Assembly (NCBI GenBank): GCA_946406115.1 | Contig: OX291544.1 | Location: 30,397,521 to 30,461,520, forward strand | From: Apoda limacodes | Taxonomy: Eukaryota; Arthropoda; Insecta; Lepidoptera; Limacodidae | DNA: 64,000 bases | Reading direction: 5' to 3' | Shown here: positions 44,801-57,095 of the stretch, piece after piece | Layout: the number at the start of each line of letters is the position of its first letter | How positions within the stretch are numbered: position 1 is the stretch's first letter | Program-made: the position numbers and the translations under genes | Notes under the pieces: generated by a model | What the model was told of the DNA's origin: nothing | Seen by the model: only the letters and a program-made list of their open reading frames with translations | The model's database searches: none

Positions 44801-47264
44801 CTCTTAATCCTACTTTATATATGTACATATATCTGTCTTAAAATTAGCAGGATGTACCGATGCAAGAGGAAATAGACTTTCGCATTGTATATAAGTATCA
44901 GGATTAGAATAAGAAATCTTTTTATTTGTAGAAAATGTAATTTTTCATTTCAAATGCCCTAAAAATCACCACATATATAAATGTTCAGGGGAAAATGTCT
45001 TACAATTAAATGCATAGTTATTTTCTGTCATACATTTTTTCAAATAAATAGAATAGTACTTAAATGTCTTTTATAGCGATTTCTATCAGATAACTTGCGA
45101 TTGGTAAAACTCGTGGAGTAGCTTTCACTATTATACTGAGTAAATATCTTTTATTTTGCATGACAGATTTTTGTGTATTTCATTATACGTATAAGTATGT
45201 AATTGACCTACATACATGTAACTTAATACCGATATTAATTTGATTGAATGTATTTAGCAAAATATCTACCAATTACTAACTCACGATTTTTTAAAAGAAT
45301 TACTTTACCTAGGTACGAGGCTAAAATTTGACATGTTAATTTACTATGGGATACAGACAGCCACTAAGAAAGAATTTTATGACCAGGTAAGTGTATGAAG
45401 TTGTAGCTGAACGTTTATTATTAAGACCTACGTTTTTAATGTTATGTTCATAATTTTGGTACAGAGAATACCAGCATAATATGTATAAATACTATTATAA
45501 CCTTTTTACAAAAGGGATTGAAGATTAAGGAGTCTAACACGTGGTTAAGTTGTACCAATATTTTTGATGTAAGGTTTGTATCAAAAATATTTATAAAACT
45601 TTTTACGACAGAGATGGATTAGAGTGACCAATATGTGATTGAAAGTATATATATGAAATTTTTTGATGTATGCAATTTGTATAAACAAATATTGTTTATA
45701 TGATTCCAGTAAATGTGAACAAGTCAGTAAATATAAATATTGCAAAAGTTCACATCCAACACGTAGCTATGTTGTGGAAATGATTCATTAAATTTTGAAA
45801 CATGTAGTAGTAAACGTGAGTGCCTATTTTTATCCAACATAAAAAATCCAAGGGTTTCGCTGCATCAGAGTGATGTTATGATTTCATTTTTGGTACTGAC
45901 ATAGCTAGAGATAAAAAATAACAGAGGATACTTTTTAATTCGGTCAAAAGATATCACAGTAATAGATTTTTGCTATATAAGACCGCAGACCACTATTACT
46001 TTACGTCAACACGAAGGAGCAGTTACTTGGCTTGATTTGCGCAAGTCTGAAGATAATTTGGAGCTTTGGACCCTACAAGAACTGAAATAAAAGAAAATAC
46101 GTAAGTTTTTCTAAGATCTATGCTAGTACAACAGTTTCTAATTTCGATTTATTAAATAAACTTTTGTTACTATGCGAGAATATTTTTTCATTTTAATGCG
46201 GAACTTAATGATTAAGTACCCTTTTTCTTCCTAAGTTATTTTGAAATAAATAAAAACATAGTTGTACATATAGTTTTGTTTCAAGATAGTGTATAGTACT
46301 CGGATGGTACATGTCTATATATATATATATGTATTATTTTTATTTTTTGAGTTTATTTAAGTGATGAAAAGAGGATTTTGGCTATAATAACCGTGAATTA
46401 AAAATTGAAACAAACTTTATCACACTGCATGAAATCACACACACACACATATATACTTCAATAAAATATATATCAATGATATGTGTGTGGCAGTTGACAC
46501 TACATACATACATACATACACTAAAACCTTTGTGCAAAAGTTTAATTTTTCAATAGCAGAAGTGACGTAAATTACACTGCTTGGCGGTTTGCTACGGATA
46601 ATACTGAAATGTTGGTAATGACAGGTGACAAAATACTTCCATATATATCCCAAACCGAACTGATATACAAGGCCTTTTTAACAACCAACTTAAGAAAGTG
46701 CATCATATCTAAATCATACGCACTTACAACAGTATACATCTTCCGTTGTATTGTTGACTCCACCTGCTATCTACATATAATAACGACAGTACAGCCACAA
46801 CATGTCGTTACAAGAAAGTTCCAAACAAAAATAAAAAAAAGAAACTCTATGTTTTTCTATTCTGTCTATGATCCTGTCACCATCATCACCTATTCTTTTC
46901 TGATGTATAAGGCGAAGGAGAAATTCGCAAAATTTTAAAACAGAATAAAACACAATCAATTGATTTTTACGTTTTTAAACCGCAATTCGACTTTTACAAT
47001 CTGTGATTTGTTGTACATGAGGTTCTTCATAAAGGTAAAATAAAATGGCCACAATTTCAACATCTAATAATATTACAGTAAACATAGTTTAGCCTTAGCA
47101 TAAGTATTAACATTGTGGTTCAGCTTATTCCGTATCGGCAAAACAAATCTCTATGTCCCCTCGAAGATCAATGCAAATTTTATGGCGTCTGCCTACTTTG
47201 GAACCAGATAGGATTGAATCAGCATTAATAAGTGAGGTTTAACTAATGGCAAACTGATCTAATA
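41828..47264. other. Convergent intergenic region between ELO A and ELO B, left part
   Basis: There is no gene. An AATAAA at 42590-42595 is the first poly(A) signal seen after the gene A stop, rather far (about 760 bp). 42880-42960 resembles a LINE 3' end (caatacaatacaatacaaat attttttattgcacacc). Repeat words 'cgacgtaaagtaatagtgcc' at 44705 and their reverse at 46003 belong to the dispersed family noted in gene A intron 4. Microsatellites (ca)n and (cata)n are at 46435-46522. Confidence 0.45.
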
Positions 47265-47635
47265 CAGGACAAAGTCTGCTCCTATGGTTGACACATAGTG
47301 CATTTGAAAGAGTAGTTAAATAAGATTTTTTTTTTAAATCTATATTGCAGGAATTGATATATACACGCTGTAGATAAATATCTATTAAAACTATTCACAA
47401 TTTTACTAAGATCTGTTTAGATTTTAGTTTTGTTTACCTGAAGGAAATCTGGTCCAAAACAAAACAAAGTCTGCTCCCATGGTAGACACATATGAATGTA
47501 TTTGAAATAGTAGTTTAATAAGACATTTTTAAAATATCTATCTTGAAGGAATTAAGATATACATGCTGTAGATAAATATCTATTAAAACTATTTACAATT
47601 TTATTTAGATATCTGTGTTGATTATAGTTTTGTAT
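47265..47635. repeat. Direct duplication of about 175 bp
   Basis: Blocks at about 47265-47440 and 47460-47635 share 'caaagtctgctcccatgg' or a close form, 'gtagacacatat', 'gctgtagataaatatctatt' followed by 'aaaactatt-acaatttta', and a 'gattatagttttgt'-like end. By eye the identity is roughly four in five. Confidence 0.65.
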
Positions 47636-48532
47636 GTTATAGGGTATAATTATCCAACAAATATTGATAATAAAACACATGAGCTTGTTATAACATATTT
47701 TTTAGGCTGTTTCATTAAAAATATCCATTGGCGATTCATGTCAATGATCCCTAACGCGAGTTTTTCATTTTTTGATGTTACCATTACTAATACACCAACC
47801 AAGCTGTTCTTGTTTTTATAATGGATGATGAATAAGATAATGAGATAAATAATATTCAATATTCAAACAAGCACTTTTCTTTTACATATTTTTACGTAAC
47901 ATAATTTTGATTGAATGTAGCAGTATATTTCTTTTCTTGTGGAGAAAGATTGTATCGCACCATACCAAAAAAGTGATGTTATAAAACCACTTTTCCCAAT
48001 ACACTATGATTCGACCCCGGAAACATACTTTCTATTTCTTAGTCAATTGCATTTTTGCCTATTTTCCTTTCATTACTAGGAAATAAGGTCACCGAAATTA
48101 CTAAGTGACACTTTTTCAATGATGATTTACTCCAGCCGTGTTTAAAAGCAAACGGCTAAACGACAAAAAGTTTGTATCGACCATTAACAGTTTGCAAAAT
48201 CCATCAAAGCTACTGTCCGTATTATCTGCACCATATTATTTTTTATTTATATCTAACTTAAATTAAACACAGATATAAATAAAAATAATACGGTGCAGAT
48301 AAACAAAAAATCAAACATTAATAATATTGGAAATATACTCGTATAGTAAGCTATCATTTATTATAGACGAAAAATATTACTTCACATTACTAAATTTTAT
48401 AGTAACGTAAGTAGTATTAATTTAAATTAATCTTAAATCTAGTTAATCAGTGTTGTCTTAGAGTGCGTGGAATAGAAAAGGTGTCATTTCACATACTCTG
48501 TGCAGTTTTGTTTTATAATTTTCTTTTTTTCT
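47636..48532. other. 3' flank of ELO B with poly(A) signal and a short hairpin
   Basis: Minus-strand AATAAA is at 48362-48357, about 170 bp after the gene B stop, and is the likely poly(A) signal. 48222-48254 and 48271-48302 form a 32-33 bp imperfect inverted repeat (ttatctgcaccatattattt and reverse), a small hairpin that may be a MITE remnant. Confidence 0.5.
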
Positions 48533-51500
48533 CTAAAAACATTTATTTTTGTAGCTTTTAATATAAAACTTAAAAAATAGAATTAATAAGAATAAAGTGT
48601 TGGATGCAACAAAAATGGTGACACCTTTCGAAGCTGGACATTCTGATATTCTTACTGATACCACGTAATGCACGATGATTGTAATAAATTGTATCTGAGA
48701 AAAAATTACAAAAATATATTTAAAATAATTGATACAATTTTTAGTAAGAAGGTAAGCTTCTGAATCAAAAAGCTCTGAAATTTTGAAAAGTTTGTTATAC
48801 GTTGTTATTACTCAATCACAAATTAGGTAGATCTAAACTGCATATCAAAGCGAACCGCTCATAATTTTTGTCATTTATCTATTTTCGTAAAATAACTATG
48901 ACGGCGACAAAACATATTATCGTCTGTTTGAAACAAGATTGAGAATTTATTAAGATAAATAAATCTACAAAAATTTCGTGATATATTGAATAAAACAAAC
49001 AGGTTTTAATACTTACCAGTTGGAATCTAGTCATATATTTCTTCCAAGTCAAATATTTCGCCATAGTTGGACCTAAAGATGATAACGCGTAGTATGTATA
49101 CATGAAAACATGGACCAGCGAGTTCAGGAAACCAATGAAGATAAGAGACTCAGATGGCCAGTACTTGAGTAACGCCCATGTCGCGATGGTCATGCACGAG
49201 TGGTGGTACAGATGAAGAAAAGTGACTTGAGTGTCTTTCTTTCGCAATATGAAAAGGACGGTGTCTAGCAGCTCGGTGATCTTTGCAATGAAGTATACCC
49301 AAACTCCAAAGATAAGCTGAAAAGTTATACGGTTACAGAAAATCATGGTTGAAAAGCTGGCTGATAGTATACTTAGTAACAGTGAATAAATCCAGTATCT
49401 AAGTTAAAGAAACACGCTTTGGAAAATTTTAAGTAAGACATACATATTATGACCTGCAGTTGATGTTGTTAGTAGGTTTACATAGTGATTAAGTGATTAA
49501 GATAACGTTGTTAAACAATTATTGTTAGAACTTATGTTAGAAGTTTTCATAAAATTGGTTTTTAAGTCTTTAATAAAACTGGGTAGAAAAGACTTGATAA
49601 GTTCGATTTAAAAGAACTGCTTAGCATCTAGCATCATGTTCTCTATCAATTATTATTATAAAGTTTGTAAGTTTGGTTGTAGGAGGTAATCTTCGAAACT
49701 GTCTATCCAGTTTCATAACTTCTTCGATTCAAATTTATAATGAACTTTCGTAGAGGACATAAGATAATATAGATTTTGAATAAGATAAGTTTTTAGTTTA
49801 AGATTTCTTAATTGTTGGTCAGGCCTAAAGAAATAATGCACTTTTCCTTAACGTTGCAACTTTTTAATGGTATGATCTGATTTTTGGCCCAGCAATATAT
49901 GGAGGGATAGAAAAGAATATAGAACACTTTTACTCTAATCAAGAGTTCCTATAGGAATAAATTTTGTTACGAGAAAACATTTTTAAAGTCATAACGGTGC
50001 TTACTATTAACGTTATTTTTCTGCACAGAAAACAAAGTAAAGTTGGAATCGTCACGTATTTTATATATTCAAGCTGCAGAATTTTACTTCCGTTCTGTAT
50101 GTAAACAATGTATAACTGTGTTTAAGGTATAAAGCATTTAATTACCTCACTTCTGTGGTTGTTGTCTCTAATGAAACACTTTGTAGGCGTTAGTCCGATC
50201 ACAAGTAAATTCTGAAGAAACTGAAACATTATATTAGTCACACCTTAGAATTCTGGTGATTTGGGATGTTGTCCACACGCGAAGTGATGATTGTGGACTT
50301 TATATAATATGTCTTTTTTAAAATGTGCAAGTTTCGTCACGAAGTTCTCCTTCATCGTAAAGCCAGCTGTGTGAATAGACGGTGAACTTAAAAAATTAGA
50401 AGAAAGGACCCATTGATACACGCTAAGTCGGAACTTCCACCACTTAAGATTGAAGGTGTAATCGAAACCCCTGTTCACCTGTGTCTAACTAGACCTATTC
50501 AAAAATGCGCTAAAGATTTCAATCAACTTAAAAAAAAAAAACATACTAAGTTTTCAGATATCTGCATGATCCGCAATCTGAGTTAATGCGTACATAATGC
50601 GACATAATAAATTACGTAAAAAAATATATTTTTATTCATCGGTTCATTGTATAGAGAGCTAGCATAAAAAGAAACCTTCATTTAGTTACAAATATGCACG
50701 AGGGTGGATAAGAATATTTTTTTCAAATTAAATACATAAAACATCTTTGTGTAATTTTTTAGAAGAGTTTATGTGAAGACGGCAGAATAAGGCTGTGACA
50801 CACACGGACGAACGGACATGATAAAAAGCCACAGAATTTACAAACCTGTAACACGTCAGTGCCTTATCATTTTAACACCATTTATTTATTTTAAAAATGT
50901 CTACACTCAGATTTGAGATAAGTCATCATAAGTAGTGGAATAAAAATGTTTAAAATTTAAGTTTTTTTTTTTGATATAATAAAATTAAAAAAAAAATGTA
51001 TTTAATATTTAAAATCAATCGACTGACTCTACTAGTATTGTTTTCACATACATGAAATTAAATCTCGCGTTCTGTCTCTCTGTTTATGTCAGCCATTCTA
51101 TGTGATCGAAAACTGACAGGGATATAACTTGAATCTTAACTCGTAGGTAGGATATCGACAATCGATTTTATAATAATATTTTTAATTCTACGTAGCGCCT
51201 GAGTTTGTCATATATTAATCAATATATCAATAATCAATAAATCAATATATTATTTACCCTTATCACCATATAAACTGAAAGAGCAATTTGAACACCATTA
51301 TATAAAAGTAGAGTTCGTGTCAACTCGTATGGACTCCTTTTTCTCATGAAATTGGGTCCAACTTTTAGGACGAACACCAAGTAGAGGGCCAGAATGACGC
51401 AGACTGGGCCTGGGCTCTTCATTAGAGGAAGATCGTCTATTTCGTCATCTGCATGAGACAAAGTTTGTTTTAATGTTAACATAATTTACATATTTGGAAC

Positions 51501-52228
51501 TAAATACCATCACGACACTTATCCCTGTAGGGGTGGTCGGAGATGTTACGAACTTATGCCCGTAACATACACGTTTCTCCAATAGTATTCCGTCCAAGTT
51601 CCGTGCCAGTGTTTTTCAAATTTTGACCCGACTGTTGAATAAAGGCACGTGGGTTCAATTTCCACATTTTTATATGTGTTCGTATTGAGACTGATTGTTT
51701 TCCATGTATTAACAAAAAAATAAATACTCATTCGTTTATGGCGCAGTGTCAGTAAGAGTAGCACAAAGTTGGATTAAGCTCAATCCGGGAATTTTGATGT
51801 CAAAGATGCACCTCGCACATAAGCTCTCTTGATTTTCATATAAAATGCGAAGAAGTTTTTTCTCCGACCTATTATATGTATATGTATTTCTATCAGTAGT
51901 CTCGTATACACTCGTATACTCGTATAGTACAAGCTTTGCTTACTTTGGGACCAGATGGCGCTGTGTGTAATGTCTAAATTATTTATTTATAAATTATTAG
52001 GATTTTAAGGACACATTTGAAAAGAAAGTCCTTGTTAACAAATTATAAAACAAACAGGACTCTTGCGCGCAGATTCCGAACAACAAAGACAGCAATTCGT
52101 AAGATAAAAAAGTTTTTTCGAACAACAAAGACAGCAATTCGTAAGATAAAAAGGTTAAAAAATTACTTACATTCACTTTTTCCCAAATTCCAAAATGTTT
52201 TTTGATTAATCGTTAATAGGTCTGCCAT
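48533..52228 (-). CDS. ELO gene B: very-long-chain fatty acid elongase, five exons
   Basis: Exons in transcription order: 52228-52171, 51448-51258, 50220-50146, 49316-49017 and 48694-48533 (261 aa). Exon 1 encodes MADLLTINQKTFWNLGKSE and ends in phase 1 before gtaagt; joined to exon 2 it reads SEYDEIDDLPLMKSPGPV. Exon 4 carries KITELLDT (120-127), HLYHH (143-147) and NSLVHVFMYTYYAL. The exon 4/5 junction makes TRFQLIQF. Exon 5 encodes IQFITIIVHYVVSV and ends SYKNKCF, a KxKxx-type ER-retrieval signal and a short tail. The role is the ELO condensing reaction in the ER; substrate unknown. Exon 4 is identical to gene C at about 85 of 100 residues. The frame is intact and all introns are GT-AG (722, 1037, 829 and 322 bp). 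A poly(A) signal lies 170 bp beyond the stop and a foldback element sits about 400 bp upstream of the ATG. It lacks the PGGHG motif of gene A and is part of a separate subfamily with gene C. Confidence 0.9.
49870..49990. repeat. Dispersed repeat scrap in intron 3 of ELO B
   Basis: Contains 'gatttttggcccagcaatat' and 'aagaatatagaacactttta', closely similar to 59625-59665 in gene C intron 2 and to 34610-34760 in gene A intron 4. Confidence 0.4.
51890..51995 (+). repeat. SINE 3' fragment in intron 1 of ELO B
   Basis: 'gtacaagctttgcttacttt gggaccagatggcgctgtgt gtaatgtc' matches the 3' end of the tRNA-headed SINE at 10490-10765. It is preceded by short 'ctcgtatac' repeats. Confidence 0.55.
52077..52156. 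repeat. Two 38-bp direct repeats next to the exon 1 donor of ELO B
   Basis: 'cgaacaacaaagacagcaat tcgtaagataaaaa' occurs twice (52077-52114 and 52119-52156) with one difference. The second copy ends 14 bp inside intron 1 from the splice donor at 52170. Confidence 0.85.
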
Positions 52229-52627
52229 CTTGATTCTACGAGCAAAATAAAAATTTAAACGATTATTGAAATGCCCAGTTGCGGTATATACTTTGGATAT
52301 ATTCCATTCAGTTGTTTCATTCTCTCGACTTAGTACACGGAGTATTTTTGCCCTTTCTGAATTGTTATGCCCTTTTAGCCCTTTAGTGGATTATTTTCTA
52401 AAAACGATAATACACATCAATCTTAATTTTACCAAAGGCATTTGCAATTTTCCATGCTAAATTCTTACCGCCATATTCTTAGGAGATGATTTTGCTAAAT
52501 TCTTTTTTAGTGCGCACCTGCGGTATAACAGGTAACTTTGCGTAAAATTTGAAGTGCGTAGATTTATGTAGAAGTTTTGGATTTGCGTTGATATATCAGG
52601 TAGTCAGTCAGTCAGCTTACTCTTTAA

Positions 52628-52989
52628 GGCCCCTCTTACAGCCCACTAGCGCCGCCATTAGATATCCTCAATTTTCTCTTCGTAGTAAACAAATTTCTAA
52701 AATCCAAATGTCGCAAGTATAAAGCTAGTCATAAGCTATTTTTAGAAGGTTTTATATTGTTTCTAAATAATATCTGTAAGTTGTAGTTGGCATTTCTGCT
52801 AAAAGTGGCCGTTTTTAGCAGAAATGGTAACTACAACTCACGGATATTATGTAGAAACTACATTAAACTTTCTAAAAATAGCTTATGGCCAGCTTTATAT
52901 TTGCGAAATTTGGATTTTAGAAATTCGTTTTCTACGAAGAGAAAATTGAGGATATCTAATGGCGGCGCTAGTAAGCTGCTATATGCGCC
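52628..52989. mobile_element. 362-bp foldback element flanked by TTAA, upstream of ELO B
   Basis: The two halves (about 52628-52804 and 52812-52989) are inverted copies of one another, separated by about 7 bases: 'ctagcgccgccattagatat cctcaattttctcttcgtag' against its reverse at 52936-52975, and 'catttctgctaaaa' against 'ttttagcagaaatg' at the centre. TTAA at 52624-52627 and 52990-52993 may be the target duplication. It could fold into a long hairpin and has no coding capacity. It lies about 0.4 kb upstream of the gene B start codon, so it may be in the promoter. Confidence 0.75.
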
Positions 52990-52999
52990 TTAATATATC

Positions 53000-53110
53000 T
53001 ATATAGACTACCTTATTCCCGTAACTTCGTCCGCGTGGACTTTTAAAAAAGAGAAAACTGTTTATGGTTTATATCTACAAAATTATCGGGACCGTCATAT
53101 ACAATTTCAT
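53000..53110 (-). repeat. Helitron-like end fragment, minus strand
   Basis: 'attcccgtaacttcgtccgc gtggactttt' is the reverse of the usual 'ccacgcggacgaagt-cggg' end of the family at 825 and 28222. Confidence 0.4.
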
Positions 53111-56100
53111 CTCCAATTTTACTCTCTAAGAGATGATATAAAGGCCTTATATAAAAACTTTAAGGCCACAAACAAAATTCAGATATCAAAAATATTGAAT
53201 TTTAGGAGTGAGGTTCTTCCTAATCAAGAGAAAATGATTAAAGAGGAATATAATTCAATTACAATTGTGTTAAAGTGTTGTGGAGGTGAATTAAAAAAAT
53301 CTGTATTTTGATACATATTTAGAGATATAATCACATATCTATACGGACGCATACATACCAGCATATATTATTATTTTATTATTCTATTTCTTATTTTACG
53401 TCCTTCAATCTTAAAAGTTGCAATTACTAAATTTAAGAGTTCTATAAATTGTTTCATGCGTTATAGTTGTAGACACATAAAGTAGATACATATTTATGGA
53501 GTAGGTACCATAAAATAATAGTAATGCTTTTTGAACAAATAAATTAATTTCGTTCGAGCAATTAAGCTTCTGTCAAGTCTGTGTAACCATATTTTGCTTG
53601 CTTGTGACGTCTATTTGGACTACCCAATCCAATTCAATAGAAATTAAATAGAAACCGTTGTTAAACTTCTTAAAATTAAATAGAAAACTATCAACCTGAC
53701 GAAATTTCCCAGGAAAATGTCATGTGAACCGCCATAAAAGTGTCATCTAAATCACCATACAAGTTCGTAAATTTTTATCTTTACAAATAGATTTAAGTAA
53801 ATTTTTTTACGTACTTTGTTGTCTTTGGCCAGCTCCCAAAAATGCATGAAAGGTATATTAGATGCACAGCAACTAAGTAATTTTTGAAAGTTGTTATTAT
53901 GGTTTCTCCTATAACTCTTCAATCACACTTCCTTTAACTCTATAAAAATATCACAATAGTTATTTAGCGCTTTATCATAATTTTCAATGATTTATTTTTA
54001 ATTTTATATGTAAGGACGAACCCCTTAGTTACCCCGTGGGAAGCTATAGGAGATAAAAAGTATTCTTTATCCTATTTAAATCCTAACTGCGCCAAAAATC
54101 AGTTTACCTCATTGCTTTGTTGCAACGTAAAGGAATAGTGCCTTTTTCATGACTTGATTTACATACATTGATATTTTGGACTAAAAATATTTTTATTTTA
54201 ATCAAAAAAAATTATAGCCTATGTTACTCGGGGATACTGTATCTTTATATTAGTACAAGTAAGAAAATTCTTACAATCAGTTTGGTGGTTACACAGATTA
54301 CCCCCTTCATACAAACAAATTCTAACTCTTTAAAATATGAGTATAGATAATATGGACCCCTAAGTTAATGTAAGTATAAAACGCGCGGGCTTGTTTATAT
54401 TATTTTATTTTTACTTAATACTGACCTGTAAATAAAAGCCACCAACTTACATACCTGCTTTGGTTTCTCAAAAGAAATTCCAAATGTTATTTTCTATCTT
54501 TGGGTACAGAACTCTAAAAAAAATTATTCACCAAGTTTCAGCTATTTGTCGCGTTGCTTTGCTGAGCTTTGTCGGGTTAGATTTAAAAGTTGTAACTGCT
54601 TGGTTAAAAGTTGATTTTTAGATGTTTGAACTAAAAATAAGGTATTTAAACTTATTCACTTACGTAATTATTTATTTATGCGAAAATCATTAATATCAAA
54701 TCGTTCGTATGAATATCGTAAAAATTTTTGAATTGAATTTGGGTAAGGAACGTTTAGACCTGGTAACAACCAAAAGTGTAATGCACTGCACATGAGTACT
54801 GGTTATTGTTAGTAAACACCTTTACTGAGGTTGCTCTATAAATACAAACTCAATGCCGACTGCTTTTTGTAAAAATAAAGAAAATTAAGTTAACCTGTGA
54901 GTTACTTGGAGAGCACACCTAACTATAGAACCTCTCGTACTTCATGTGTTTTGCTCTAAAGCGTTATTTTAACCTGGTCTTTTTTTTTCACAAGTACAAG
55001 GTCAGTTTCCAACGTAGTTGTGAGGGATAATGTTAAGTGTAAGTGCACTTTCAATGTTACCAGCTCCGTATCATCTACATAAGATAATTGGACCTTCAGA
55101 GATTTATAATGTTTTGTGATTATTATTGTAAACGAGGAAGACAGTTTGACCCAGTATACTCGTACTTTCTTGTAAAACTCCTTGCTTTGTTGAAGAGTTT
55201 GCCTTTTTTTTTGGAAAATAAAGTATAACTGGTGATTAAAAAATAGAAAAATCATAACCAATTGTTTTTTTTTTATTTCTGTTTACAACTTACAAGTCAT
55301 TTTCTAATAAAAGTAAAAGGTTGTCTTATCTTATAGGTTAAAGAATAACACCTTCCCTACATTACCTTTAAAGCGAGCTGTAAAACGCGCCTTAAAAACA
55401 ATGAACGACTAACTTATTTCTGTTCTTTATGAATATTTACAGTTGTACATAATAATATTATACACATAGAGATGAAAGTCAAACACAAATGGCCAACTGA
55501 GCTACCGGGCAGCTAAATTTTCATAAAGAACTTTTGATTCCAAGGTAATATTTTTTAAAATGTTATGGACGAAGACAAAGACAAAAAATATTTATTTGCT
55601 AGAGACCTGGTTTACAATTTCAGTAGATGTACGGGAGCTTCTTAAATAAGCGAAACCCTGAAAAACGCACAGAAACCACATTATGGACAGGCGTTGTCTA
55701 CCAGGGACAGTGCATTTCGTTTTCTGTGCATACTATAACTTACTTCGAAGTACTGACCTCAAAATCTTAGTTAAATCACTATAACATAATCTCATTACTA
55801 TTCCATAATATCATTACTGTTACAAAATCACCTGACTATTCCATAATAACATTATTATACAATTCCATATAATTGAAGCAAATTTATATATTATTATTAT
55901 ATATATTTACTTTGTCAAAATTCATATGACAAGTCGCATGTTTTTGCGACCACAAATAATTTAGGCATTTCATGATATTTTTTTATTTGTCACAAATTAT
56001 TGATTAAAGTTATTTCTGTAATTTGTTTCGTCACAAAGTAACTAAATTTATTTAAATTTTTATATAGTAGCCTATTTATTATTTTACATCATCACACTTT

Positions 56101-57095
56101 TCTCGAAGATCCACGTTACTTCACGTGCCTGCTACGTTTTCATAGCTTTTTCACAAACTTGTAGATGAGCAAAGTTTTATTGATACCCGGTGCTAAATTT
56201 TATTCCTTCGATAAGAATTAATTTTCTAAAACTGATATACTTTATTTGTTCTCAGTTATTTTACAGTTTTGTGACGTCATATCACTATAAATCATAAATA
56301 TTCACATTCAAGTCTGGCATAACTTCAAAATTCTTATAAACATAAGTGTAGCTACCTAGTAATATTTTAAAAAAAAAACAACAGGATTTAAATAAGATCA
56401 CTTGTAATTAATTACAGTGCAACAAACTCTTCTGACCCTCTGACCTTAAGTGTTTGGTCGCTATTATCGTTGTAAGTTCACACTATTACAAAATGGCGAC
56501 TGCAGTTTTGATATTTGACCAAAATTTTGTTGCACTATATACCTGGGCCTATATCCAATGCCTATAGCAATTGTAAAAACGTTATTACCTGACCAAATAC
56601 ACTGAATACAGATCGTTCGGAAAGGTTATATGAGAAATATCTTCCTTATATGGTCAGGAACCACATTTATGTGATCGCTATCGCCAGAGCGCACGCACCA
56701 GTCTAGGGCCCCTGTTTTCTTTACATAATAACTAAAGTCTAAGTTCAAATTTAAACGGAGCTTTTAATATTTATTAAACTTTAGCTGTTCGGTTATGAAA
56801 TACTTAGAGGGACATAGGTTAAGCGAAGAAACCTACTTATTTATTATTTTTACAAACCCTTTTTCTTAAATAAATAATACTTATATCACTATTAATGACT
56901 GCACTGTACAAGTACTTGTACTGCTGATTTATAACATCATATGATTATATTATTCTTCTGAATCAATTCACAATACCTAAGTTAAACACCTCACACTCAC
57001 TTGAAAATAATTTGTAGGTAAAACCACTTAAAATAGAAAGAAATTGGCCGCTCGATGTACAACAACAGTTACAGTAAAAACTTAAAATATGGCTA
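53111..57095. other. Intergenic between ELO B and ELO C
   Basis: No gene is seen. 54010-54145 holds a copy of the dispersed family (gataaaaagtattctttatc, 'gttgcaacgtaaaggaatagtgcc'). 55560-55625 looks like a LINE 3' end. A 16-bp palindrome gtacaagtacttgtac is at 56906-56921. Minus-strand AATAAA at 56845-56840, 250 bp beyond the gene C stop, is its likely poly(A) signal. Confidence 0.45.

Noticed and set aside
46609..46938. 109-residue + strand frame between ELO A and ELO B
   Set aside because: No domain, no splice context or ELO likeness; also open on the other strand, as expected for plain AT-rich DNA.
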